Shown here piece after piece: positions 47,791 to 59,900 of a DNA stretch of 64,000 nucleotides. The stretch's first letter is position 1. Every line of letters begins with the position of its first letter. The notes below the pieces were generated by a model, which worked only from the letters and a program-made list of their open reading frames with translations, had not been told where the DNA came from and made no database searches. This DNA comes from Liolophura sinensis (lineage: Eukaryota; Mollusca; Polyplacophora; Chitonida; Chitonidae): assembly GCF_032854445.1 (NCBI RefSeq), contig NC_088302.1:2970023-3034022 (forward strand). The letters are read 5' to 3'. A program made the position numbers and the translations under genes.

Positions 47791-49139
47791 TAGTCGATTA
47801 CCTGTAGAATATACAACTTTGCACAGAATGTAAACATAGTATTCACTAGACAACAAGCGAGACCATCAAACAATATACCCATAAGAAAATGTTGTCAATG
47901 GCAAAGCTAACAGGACCCGTATGACTGTCGAGTCGTACGAAGTTAAACAACATCAACGAGACCCGTACGATATTATATATATGTATGTTCCGCATCTATA
48001 GACAATATCAACTAAGACATATCTAGAGTTATACACGATGGTAGACTGCTCATATCAGCGCACAACAGTGTACGGTGAATGAATCACCATTTGTCAGTAA
48101 AATGACAGCCTACAATTACGGTCCATTCTGTCAAAGCACACATAAAACTTCTATCTGAGAAATAAAACAACTTCCTGCACAGTATATAAGTTACTAACAT
48201 ATGGTGAAAACTGCCAGTGAGTAATTACATTAACATATTATTTTAATAATAAAAATAACTATATTTAATAACATTAGTCCGCCGTGTCTTTTTACTGTCT
48301 TAAAACATAAGCAGTTTTTCTTACAAATATCACAATGTTGTATGGTGTAAAATTGAATCATGCCAGACATACATATAAAACTTGTTACGTATACATACAA
48401 ACAAAGACCTTACAGTCAGCCAGTCTTGAATTAATGGATAGTTTCATAAGATAGGGCTGTGTGAGAACAAACAAGGTCATAAACAAGTCAGGTGAGGTCA
48501 CACATGTGTTATATACATCAATTAAAGAGAGCTGCAGGTAGTCCTACCCAAAATCTGATGTCCAACCCCTGGATACGTTGAACAGGGCATTCACATCAGT
48601 AATGAAGGCCAATAAAGAACAATCAGCTCTTACATCCTACGTGTAAAATAAAGATAAAAAAACTGTGTAAACTGACCTTGGTACACAGTTGTTTTTGCAC
48701 ACACAACAAGATTAAAACAAAAGTCAGTGGATTATTTCATGCTGCTACACAGTTCACAGGTGATTCTTACAATGTTCAAGAGTAGGGCCCTAACATATTT
48801 CCTGAAGAACAAATAGATTTGTACACATCACAGTAATATCTTTATGTGTCATATTTGGTACCAAAACTCATGTAAATGTCGTGCTTTTTTTTTATACATT
48901 TCGCAAAACTAGCGTGCAGACCTATAAATCCCCGGCGATATCTAGATTTTAGGAGAGGACTCTTTGAAAAATCAAATGTACAAAATGACAACAAAAAATC
49001 AATCTACCAATTTACATGTCCGTGAACTTAGAAAAAGAAATGAAATTTTCTCTACTGAATAAACTATGCAAAAGACTGTAGAATATTTAGTTTTTTCAAA
49101 GAATCTAATTACATTCAATACGGGAGTTTTGAGTTTGAA
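47791..49139. other. AT-rich stretch, nothing recognised
   Basis: No supported gene or repeat. Confidence 0.5.
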
Positions 49140-49410
49140 TCCTTTTTTCATTAAAGGTAAAAATGGTCCAACTGTATCACCTGACTTGTGAAAAATTTTA
49201 GGCAACATTTGTTGACATTAATTTACTGATCACCTGTCTCACCCTGTTCCAGACACACAAATTACAACTATTTCCTATAGGAGCTTCTCAAGTTCATGTT
49301 TATTCAGCTCCTCAATTTTCTCCATCACCCGTCAACTCCAAATTACCTTTTGTGAAACATTTTTCAAATGCCCATGTTACAGTAAATGTGATGAAATACA
49401 GTTGCCTAGC
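49140..49410. repeat. Dispersed repeat, copy 2
   Basis: Partner of 46925-47245; see the shared blocks there. About 75 percent similar by eye. Confidence 0.65.
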
Positions 49411-50024
49411 ATTTTTGGCACAGGTCACATGATACAGTCCTCTAGTGTAGGGCGTGCGTGCAAATTAGGAGTTATGTAGTTGCCAATGTAACAGCATACA
49501 CATACATGTTAGCATTCCGACTGTGAGCAGAACTATTGCCAGTTAAGCCTCCTCTGTCTTGTCATGATGTCTGGGTCATATTGTGTTGTTGAGAATTAAT
49601 GCTTAAGGGCAGCAGTAACTATGGAAACCAACCCTGCCAGTATGACGATGAAACATATTCTTGTTTATCATCACTCCAATAACCTGCTTCAAGTCTTTGG
49701 GTTTGAGTTGTTTTGTTTTATTCTAAAATGTTTAGTTTGCACATTCCACATGTGCAGTGTCCATGAAATAAACAATAAAAGTCTTTGTATTTACTTTTGA
49801 CACGAAATCATTACCTGCACATCTAAACCTCCAAGACAGTACATTACAGAATCAATTTGCCATGGGATTCCTGTGACTCTTGGACATTTGGTTATAGGGA
49901 AGGAGTGAAAAGTCAGATGGGTAAACCTCTATACTTGTGGGGTATTCTTGTAAACCAACAAGTTGTGATGACTGGTGAATAGCTGTATCGGTGAGTATCT
50001 TAAGAACCACCTATCCTCAAGCAC

Positions 50025-50990
50025 AAGAGACTGGACAAGATCCACAAACATGTATGCTCAAGAACTGGAGATCGGCCAAGATCCACAAACATGTATGCTC
50101 AAGCACTGGAGATTGGCCAAGATCCACAAACGTGTATGCTCAAGCACTGGAGATTGGCCAAGATCCACAAACGTGTATGCTCAAGCACTGGAGATTGGCA
50201 AAGATCCACAAACGTGTATGCTCAAGCACTGGAGATTGGACAAGATCCACAAACATGTACGCTCAAGCACTACAGATTGGCCAAGATCCACAAACATGTA
50301 TGCTCAAGCACTGGAGATTGATCAAGAACCACATATGCTCAAGTACAGGAGATTGGCAAAAACCACATATGGTCAAGCACAGGAGATTGGCCACGAACTA
50401 CATATGGTCAATTACAGGAGATTGGCCAAGAACCACATATGCTCAAGCACACAGGATTGGCCAAGAACCAGATATGCTAAACCACAGGAAATTGGCCAAG
50501 GACCACATCTGATCAAGCGTAGGAGACAAGAAAGAACCGCATATGACGAAGCACAAGAGACTGACCAAGAACCACATATGTTCAATCACAGAAAACTGGC
50601 CAAGAATCACATATGCTCAAACGCAGGAGACTGGCCAAGAACCACATAATGTCAAGCACAGGACACTGGAAAGAACCAGATACGATCAAGCATAGGAGAC
50701 TGGCCAAGAACCACATATGACCAAGTACAGGAGACTGGTCAAGAACCAAGTATGTTCAAGTACAGGAGATTGGCCAAGAACCACATATGACCAAGTACAG
50801 GAGACTGGTCAAGAACCAAGTATGTTCAAGTACAGGAGATTGGCCAAGAACCACATATGATCAGTAGCTCAGGAGATTAGCCAAGATCCACATATGCCCA
50901 AGCACAGGAGATGGGCCAAAAACCACATACGATCAATCATACGAGATTGGCCAAGAACCAAGTATGCTCAAGCATAGGAGATTCGACAAG
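50025..50990. repeat. Tandem array with 41-bp and 35-bp unit types
   Basis: The left part has regular 41-bp units (tgtatgctcaagcactggag, attggccaagatccacaaac, g). The right part has shorter, more variable units of about 35 bp (atatgctcaagcacaggaga, ttggccaagaaccac). At 50700-50850 a block of about 70 bp is duplicated (gaccaagtacaggagactgg, tcaagaaccaagtatgttca). Confidence 0.9.
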
Positions 50991-50999
50991 AGCCCATAA

Positions 51000-51249
51000 A
51001 ATAATCAACACACAAGTGCAAGCCACATGACAATATATCTATAGCTGCGCGTACATCTACAGCTACATGCAGGGTCATAATTCCTCAATGATAAGGCAAC
51101 AAAACAAGTTAATCACTATGGCAACCTAGTCAGATACATGTTCTCACTATGGCAACTGCTCAACTCATGAGAGTTTGTCCTTAAAAATATACAGAATAAA
51201 TGTCTTACCTGATGTGAACAGTTTGAATTTTCTAAAAATCTGAACAGAA

Positions 51250-51255
<6 letters not shown>
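51000..51255. other. Unassigned stretch
   Basis: Nothing recognised. Confidence 0.5.

Positions 51256-51303
<48 letters not shown>
51256..51303. repeat. (AT)n microsatellite
   Basis: About 24 uninterrupted TA dinucleotides. Confidence 0.98.
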
Positions 51304-51305
<2 letters not shown>

Positions 51306-54281
51306 ATACAGTAGGGCATACATTTAAGTTAATAATTTAATTCAACAGTGGATTTATTCTATTGTTAAATATATAAATTCTATAATAAATAAATACTGTA
51401 CAAAAATTTGGGCTGGCGTTTTCTACCCTCTCTGAAATAGACTAGAGTCCTTCGCTGGGTTATTGGTTTCTCTTCAAATTACACCATACCTCCAATCATA
51501 CCTTAGCCTATGCCATTACGGGAGATAAAAGTTTTAAACAGCAGAAAATCTAGAAATTACCCCTACATGTACTCCGCAAAAAGTACGTAAAAACTGGCAG
51601 TACATAAAGTGGTGTGCAGCATGAAAACTACTGCACAGCTCACTGATACAAGACAGAACTGTCAAACAAGCCTCAAACACAGGCAAAATGCTAATAACTT
51701 CAGGAATATCTGGTGAATATTGTAGGATTCATATCCTTTAACAGTACACACGTTTGGGGTTCTGAGAAGCAGTGGGTGGATTTTACACAAAACAATATAC
51801 CATAAAAGGCACTAAATTTAATTCTACATATACCGACATGCCTTATGTCTCCTCTAACTGGGGAAAGTTATTTGTTCATACAATCTGCATGGCCATACTG
51901 CATTAAACAATACAAACTTCACTAGTAAATTAAGCGTAGCTTGGGTTTTAACAGGGCAGTATATAAAGCTGTATTGTCTTTCAAGAATTGCAAATAATGT
52001 TTTGATTTATTCATTCACTTGAAAGAGTAAAGCAAGTTGTCAAGAGCACACTGATGTTTGCAACATAAATGTGTGTTAAAGAGACGTCTTGATACCATTC
52101 AATAGAGCTCAGTCCAATGAAACCATCCACTACCATAAACTGGGTATGTCTCATTGCAGACAAAGACACCCTTGAGAATAAACCACAACTTGCACAAGAT
52201 TTACCACATTAGGGAATCTAGTAGATGAAACCAGAGATCTTAATTTACACAAGGCAGATTGCAGCAGATTGTGTGTTGTAGAGGACCCACATTATAAAAT
52301 GTCAGGTGCAGGGTAAACAGAGGAAATGCACCATTACATCACAGGACAAATGGTAAAAATCCACAAATCTGATCATCTTAGCCAACACTGTGTCTAATGA
52401 AGACTGCTCCAAAATGTCCGGGACAGACTTTGTTTTCCGTTGATCAGTTCACATCAAAATCCTTGGACATGCTTCTGTACCATGACCTTGTCACCACTCT
52501 GGCTGCAGTAATTTTTCAGAAATAAGTATACTACAGCAGAGAGAATGGTTAGCCTTGATACAGAAAGTCAATGAGTTTGCACACCTTATGGACCAAATGA
52601 TTGGTTAGTGAATTCTGTTCCCTCCTTAATAAATTATCCTCTGGAGCAGGTTTTTCTATGCATTTTCAGAAATCAAAGCTGTCAGAATGCGTACCGTTAC
52701 CTGCTGTAGGTGTAATTACCTAGGGTTCTTATGAGGGTAAAGAATATAAATAGTATTCATCGTTCAGGCCATCAACCCGTGAAACAAAATCTCGCGTCAC
52801 TATCTGAGCACACAAATCCACATACACTTATATGTGCATGCCATATAATGGTGGCATTTCAAATGCAAAATTACCTTTTTACCTGCAATTCCTAAATGCC
52901 ATTTGAGCCGAGATTGAATAACCCATATTCCTCAAAGGATATTTGTCCTCTTTGTAACCCCAAAACTCAAGGATAGTAACAATCATCATAAGATCTATAG
53001 ATGTCCTCGATGGATATGATCAGCTGAGAAGTGGAAATCTTGTGAAAAGTTTGGATTTGACTCCAGCTGGCAACTTTAGATCGAGGAGTTGTGGCATATA
53101 ACTGCTCAGATACACTGCTTTTACACTCAAATAAGTGAAATATTTCAGAATGAACATTTTTATTGAAGTTAAAAAGAGACCATGGAGACTAACCCCTCAA
53201 CTAAAATTCATGAAATCTTAAGTTACATATGAGCAGCTTTTATAATAACAATTAAAAGCTAAGCTTAATGATTGTCTCTTGAAATAAATTTTCCTGACGA
53301 CTGTTGTGGTTTGTGTTTGATCACATGATAGCACATCATTTGCGAGCCAATCACGTGTCACACCTGCAAAATAAATATTTGTATCAAAATATTTTTAAAA
53401 ATTTATTTGTGCTTACTTTCCTACATACTCTTACTTGAGCATATCTGTATAGGTGAGAAAATAGGTAATTTTATTTTACAGGCTGCAGTAACTACACATA
53501 ATTAAATGACATTCCTACAGGTGAGAACTACAGCTAATAAGTAGGCTCTCAAAGTTTTAGACATCCACGAAGAACAGAAAGATAGGCAAGACAAGCTTAG
53601 TTATTGAGCAACTGTGACAGGCAATTAGACAGGCCAATCAGGATAGACACTTGATACACAACTAGAGACTGTAAAACAATACACCAGTAAGGTATGGTCA
53701 GACATTGAAAAACAACTATAAATCAGAGATGCACACACCTGTGGCATTACACTCCCATTACACACAACCGATGTGTGCTATTTTCACAATTCATGGTCCT
53801 GGGCAAAGCAAAAACCAAGTCACATAAAATCTGTCTTAACATATACATGTACACAAAGCACAGACGGTTAGGGGAGAGAACTCTGGGATTGCCAGTTTAT
53901 GGTTATAACTAAATGTACATTCAGGTATATATTAATCGTCCTTTCATAATAACCTAATATTAACAGCAAATATATAACAACTTTTACAAAACACCATCAT
54001 ACCTCTATAAGTTAACAAATTTATGTTCTTGCTATGGATAATCACACATTTCATGATCTTAACTATTATGACAATGACAAATGTAACATGCAAATCTTTA
54101 TCGGACACAAACTGAGATTCCCATCTCGTCGTTCGATAATGTTTTTTTTTTTTTCAAAATGCAGGCTAGAAGCTGAAGACTGGTGAGCTTTCTGTCACCT
54201 TAAAAAGGATGACAAAACAGGCCTGGGTACTCTGTAGGTTAATTATGTTAAACCTTTCTAAGATAATTCTGTTTCAGCTTG
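51304..54281. other. AT-rich stretch, nothing recognised
   Basis: About 3 kb without arrays, SINEs or recognisable exons. It lies downstream of the PDE8 stop codon on the gene's strand and could hold a long 3' untranslated region or intergenic DNA. Confidence 0.45.
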
Positions 54282-54450
54282 GTCAGATAACTGTTTCAGC
54301 CTTCAGGATAATTCTATTTCAGCTAACTATCTCAGTTCTGCAGGATAACAGTTTCAGCTCTGTAGGGCAACTCTGTTTTAGCTCTGCAGGATAACTCTCA
54401 GTTTTGTAGGATAACAGTTTCAGCACTGTAGGACATCTCTGCAGAATAAA
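54282..54450. repeat. Degenerate 20-25-bp tandem repeat
   Basis: Irregular copies of gtttcagctctgtaggataa with length variation. Confidence 0.7.
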
Positions 54451-54582
54451 CATCATATCAATAACATTCTGTAAGACTTCCAAGCCAGGTGTTTCCACAT
54501 AAGCAGACTCCGCCTAACACAAGACAAAACAGTTTCCATTTCTGCAGACTAAACTGGTGGTGCAGGTTGAACAGGCAAGGCA

Positions 54583-54990
54583 TGGCTGAGATGGTGCTAC
54601 ACTCCAAGCACGTGGTGCAGGCTAAGCTGGTGCTAGACTCCAAGCATGTGGTGTGGGCTGAGCTAATGCTACACTCCAAGCACGTGGTGTAGGTTGAGCT
54701 GGTGCTACACTCCAAGCATGTGGTGCAGGTTAAGCTGGTGCTACACTCCAAGCATGTGGTGTAGGCTGATCTGGTGCTACACTCCAAGCACGTGGCGCAG
54801 GCTAAGCTGGTGCTACACTCCAAGCATGTGGTGCAGGCTGAGCTGGTGCTACACTCCAAGCATGTGGTGCAGGTTAAGCTGGTGCTACACTCCAAGCATG
54901 TGGTGTAGGCTGAGCTGGTGCTACACTCCAAGCACGTGGCGCAGGCTAAGCTGGTGCTACACTCCAAGCATGCGGTGCAGGCTGAGCAGA
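54583..54990. repeat. 36-bp tandem repeat, about 11 units
   Basis: Units of gctggtgctacactccaagc followed by atgtggtgcaggctga. Frame-preserving period; ORFs on both strands (up to 169 codons, Cys/Thr-rich on the minus strand) are repeat translations. Confidence 0.93.
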
Positions 54991-55369
54991 TGGTGCCAAC
55001 TTAAGCAGTTCCCTTACTCTCAAAGATGTGTCCACGTTGCCAGAATCTGTGCTTGACCAGTTCACACCTCTATGCTTTTCCAATGTCACACACAGACAAC
55101 ATAAGGAGATTTGTGCTACTAGCAAGAATATACCATTTTAAAGTTTGATTTGTCTCCCAGTCTATAAACCACATGCCAGATTTAGCCATTAGATAATAAA
55201 CAATGAGTCACACTCATGTTATGTATGTCTCATAGTGCTTAAGGTATCTGTGACAATACTCTGAAGAATCCCCTTCCATTTTGTTGGGGTGTTGTCAGAA
55301 AAGCTTTAACTTTTGAACATTCCATTCACAGCATTCCCTCCAACAGCACCCAGTGTCTGGAGAGGTGTC

Positions 55370-55825
55370 ACTGCAGGATACTGATGGAATATTCCAGAAT
55401 AGGGGACATGTCACAGCCTATAATCCTGTGGGATAATGATGGAATAAGGGACATGCCACAGTCTATAATCCTGCGAGATAATGATGAAATAGGGGACTTG
55501 TCACAGCCTAAAATCCTGCAGGATACTAATGGAATATTCCAGAATAGGGGACATGTCACAGCCTATAATCCTGCAGAATACTGATGGAATATTCCAGAAT
55601 AGGGGACATGTCACAGCCTATAATCCTGCAGGATACTGATGGAATATTCCAGAATAGGGGAAGTCCCACAGCTTATAATCCTGCAGGATACTGATGGAAT
55701 ATTCCAGAACAGGGGACATGTCACAGCCTATAATCCTGCAGGATACTGATGGAATATTCCAGAATAGGGGGCGTGTCACAGCCTATAATCCTGCAGGATA
55801 CTGATGGAATATTCCAGAATAGGCT
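55370..55825. repeat. 55-bp tandem repeat, about 8 units
   Basis: Units contain ctgatggaatattccagaat, aggggacatgtcacagccta and taatcctgcaggata. Two early units lack the tattccag segment. Confidence 0.92.
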
Positions 55826-55904
55826 CTACACATCATGCAACACTTAAAACTAATCACATAATGCTGCCGTTGTGTCCCAGTTTCATACTCAAGAAGAATC
55901 TCAA

Positions 55905-56170
55905 TGGCAGACCTCCTGTTTCTCATCCTGCACCTCATCTAGCAACACATTCAGTATATCCTTCTGTATCTCATCCTGCACCTCACCTTGCACCTCATGT
56001 CATACATCCTTCTGTATATCATCCTACACTTCATTCAGTACATCCTCCTGTATCTCATCCTACACTGTACCTCATCCTGCACCCCATCTTGCACCTCATG
56101 CCATATAAGCTTCTGTGTCTCATCCTGCACTTCATCCTGTATATCCTCCTGTATCTCATCCTCATCTTAT
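55905..56170. repeat. Irregular tcatcctgcacc-type repeat
   Basis: Loose repeats of tctcatcctgcacctcat and relatives with variable spacing. Confidence 0.7.
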
Positions 56171-56171
56171 C

Positions 56172-56800
56172 CCTTTATATCAATCCTATCACAGCCGGCT
56201 ATCACAGTAAAATGTGACATAATCACATGATAAAACATGCAACTGCTAAATATGCTAAAGTCGCTGTCCCAATGCTGCACCTCTGCCCTCCTCAAGTGGA
56301 AAGATAAACTATTTCCTTTTCAGCAGGCCTCACAAGGACTCAGACAGCTTTATAATTTCAGTCTCCACAGATGCCATGTGCGTGTATTCCAGCATGTGGC
56401 TACCTTCAGGTACAGAATCAAACCCGTCCTCCTGAAATCCAGGGATTATTATCCACAGGTGCAATAGCAACATGGTGGCCATTTTTTGCACTTTAAGCAT
56501 GTGCGAGCACACCACTCAGTGACACTACAACATCTACACACCTTTCTTTTTCAGACCAGACACCTTTGGTTCAAATAGTGTAAAAATAATCACTGAAATG
56601 CTCTTCGAGTTCTCCAATAAACTATGGTAGCCCAAGTCTGATGAAAAACAATTCACACATAGAAATCCATTCCAGTGTGGATGGTAGAAATGATTTTTGT
56701 TTTTTTTTCTTTAAGAAGAATCAGTTTTTGCTTCAGAGCCGTTGTCATGGCAACAAGATGGAATTCAGTCTATCCTGCGTTTCACCTTTGATCCCCGACT
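56172..56800 (-). other. Probable 3' untranslated region of the PDE8 gene
   Basis: Lies directly after the PDE8 stop codon on the minus strand. I could not place a convincing polyadenylation signal, so the 3' end is unknown. Confidence 0.4.
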
Positions 56801-56910
56801 TCAAGTTTTCTCTTCGTCTTTATCTTTGACATTTTGCTCTTCTTCAAGTTCCTTCCATGACTTGTAATTGTTCTGTAAATGTGTTATCAACTCCGGAATT
56901 TCGCAGAAAT
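56801..56910 (-). CDS. PDE8: PDE8 terminal exon
   Basis: 110 bp, acceptor ttttcag, ending at TGA (56801-56803). Encodes [20 protein letters not shown] followed by a short tail rich in Glu and Lys. The C terminus is a little shorter and more charged than in human PDE8A. Confidence 0.93.
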
Positions 56911-59900
56911 CTGAAAACAATAATCCAAAACATGTTGTGTTATGTTATAAAAATGCAATTATAACATGTAGTAGATAAGCCGGACTAATTAAGATTGCAC
57001 ATGTAGATGCTGTACAAATGTTTGCATGTTTTAATGTCGAAGGCCAAACATCTTGTTGAAGAGAAAAGTGCTTTCCTTATAATCCACATTTTCCATTTTT
57101 TTTCACTTCAGAATCAAAGCACTCTTGTACAATTCAGTGGTCTTGTTTTAGGTGAGAATCAGAGCACAGCAATCATTAAACAACACAACAACAACACTTA
57201 TTCACTTACAGTCCCAGGCATCAAACATATCCGTGATGAAGTAATCTATAAAGCTGGTTTGTGACTTTGGTATACTGCAGGTTTTGCGGTCGAACGTGGG
57301 CATCACCACTGGCAAGCCCCTTTCTATTTCCTCAGCAGTCTACAAGTGGACAGGAAAACAAGAGTTACCGTGTGAGGACAGCTGAACCCAGTTCAATACA
57401 GTCCAAGTTTTTGCAATAAATTCATTCACATTCAAACATTCAACACCACAAGAGAATCTGCAAAAAGCAATTTACCAAAATCCAGTACACTGAAGCAACA
57501 TTAGTGCATTAAAACCAATGACCAATAATTTATTTATTTCATTGGTGTTTTACGCCATACTCGAGAAAATTTTACTTGTACAACAGCAGCAAGCATTATG
57601 GTAGACCAATGACTAATGCGAATCCAGGATATTAATAAATATACAAAATTCCTGCACAGATTAGGCTGGTTTTGAAACCTGATCTGATGTTCTACAAAGT
57701 GGACCTGAACATGTCATTCAAATCAGGCTATACTTAGAGCAGTACTTGTATGGAAACCACAAACTGATAGATGGATAGGCAGAGGGACAGACAGAGGGAC
57801 AGGGAGATGGAATGGAGAAGGACAACCAGACGGACATAGAGATGGACAGACAGAGGGACATAGAGATGGACAGACAGAGGGACAGAGAGATGGACAGACA
57901 GAGGGACAGAGACATGGACAGACAGAGGGACAGGCAGATGAACAGAGAGATGGACAGACAGAGGGATAGGCAGATGGATAGGCAGAGGGACAGACGGAGG
58001 AACAGACAGAGGGATATACAGAAGGACAGACAAATGGACAGCCATAGGGACAGAGAGATGGACAGACAGCTGGATAGACAGATGGACAGCCAGAGAGACA
58101 GGCATAGGGACAGACAGATGACAGCCAGAGAGACAAGCAGAGGGACAGACAGATGGGCATACAGAGGGACATACATATGGACAGACAGATGAACAGACAG
58201 AGGTGCAGACAGATGGACAGACAGATGGGCATACATAGGGACATACATATGGACAAATGGACAGACAGATGAACAGACAGAGGGACAGGCAGAGGGACAG
58301 ACAGAGGGACGGACAGAGGGACAGACAGATGGACAGACCCAATTAATATCATGGGACTAAACCTCTGTGTTGACAGACAAAGGGTTTATGTACATACATA
58401 AACAAGATAAAAAGCAAACTATTAAACCGATAACACAATATTTCACACACCTGGTTGAAATACTCCTCTGCAATTCTATTGGCTCATTCCTTACATAGGT
58501 GGAAAGGTCGTACGGTGTTCGAAAACATCAGGGACAGGCAGATGTGCAGACAGATGAACAGACTGCGGGACAGACAGATGGACAGCCAGAGAGACAGGCA
58601 GAGGGACAGACAGATGGACAGCCACAGGGACAGGCAGAGGGACAGACAGAGGGACGGACAGAGGGACAGACAGATGGACAGATCCAATTAATATCATGGG
58701 ACTAAACCTCTGTGTTGACATACAGAGGGTTTATGTACATACATAAGCAAGATAAAAAGCAAACTATTGAACCGATAACACAATATTTCACACACCTGGT
58801 TGAAATACTCCTCTGCAATTCTATTGGCCCATTCCTTACACAGGTGGAAAGGTCGTACGGTGTTCGAAACATCAGCACACTTGATCAACATTCTTTTCAC
58901 CAGCGTGCGGTTTTCTGCCGTGGAGAGCTGGGTCACAGCCGCTGAGCTGTCGGGAGAGGCATTCCCACTCTGAAACATTTGGGTCAGGACAATTAATCAA
59001 ATCACAATAAAATATGAATTATTCTGCAACAATGCATGAAAATTTATTTTGCTAAAAACGCAGACATTTTTAAAGAAATATTGAGTTCAAAACAAACTTG
59101 AACAGTATTACAAGTTGGAATACAACATTTTGGATGAAGTATCAGTCAACTTCCCAGCATGGTGAACAGCAATTATTCCTGAGTAGTTTCCTCTTGATTA
59201 ATGGTCGAATGCATTCAATCATGTGCTGAATGATCATAAAACATGAAAGTTTTACACATTATAATTATTTCTGCCATATTTAGAAATGTTTCATTGTTGC
59301 TGTCACTGTATTTGTATGAGGACTTACACCCAAACTTCAAAACTCTTAGGGAACACCAAAGATTATAAATTTGTACCTTACACTTAACACTTATTATAGT
59401 TCTATCAGTTTCACTATTAGGTAATCACTATTAGGTAACCATAAGATTTTTAAGGTTGCCACAGTTACGCGAGACTTACCCCATTTGACTCTGTGTCTAC
59501 CCTGAGAACAGCTTTGTTTATTCCGTTGACAAACTTTGAGACATGTTCGAAATGCTTGGCCATGTCCGTGGCTAGGACCATGTCTATGATCATAGACCTC
59601 ACACACCTGAAATCTTCACTGAAAACACAAATCAGATCATTAAAGTCAGAATATCAAAACCCTCAGTCATCTGCGATAACAAGTTGAAAATTTGCCTATA
59701 CTTCACCTTTTCTGTGAAAAAGTACGGCAAGTCACAGCGAAACATGGACTTTTGTTTACTGTCGATATTTCTCAATCATGATAATCACATAAACATAACA
59801 CATAAACAAAGGTACACAAACAAAAAAACACTGAAGGTTACATTACAAAATTATCTAATCGAATAAAAACATGACATGTTTAAACAAAGGTGTAAACTTT

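Noticed and set aside
49975-50649. 224-codon ORF with repeated CSSTGDW-type motif
   Set aside because: Tandem repeat translation; no non-repetitive part.
57718-58352. Cys/Leu/Ser-rich and Arg/Asp/Gln-rich ORFs of up to 209 codons
   Set aside because: They are translations of the GACA minisatellite inside a PDE8 intron, open in several frames at once.
58451-58531. Alternative PDE8 exon
   Set aside because: It has a frameshift, a stop and no acceptor, so it is a dead partial duplicate.
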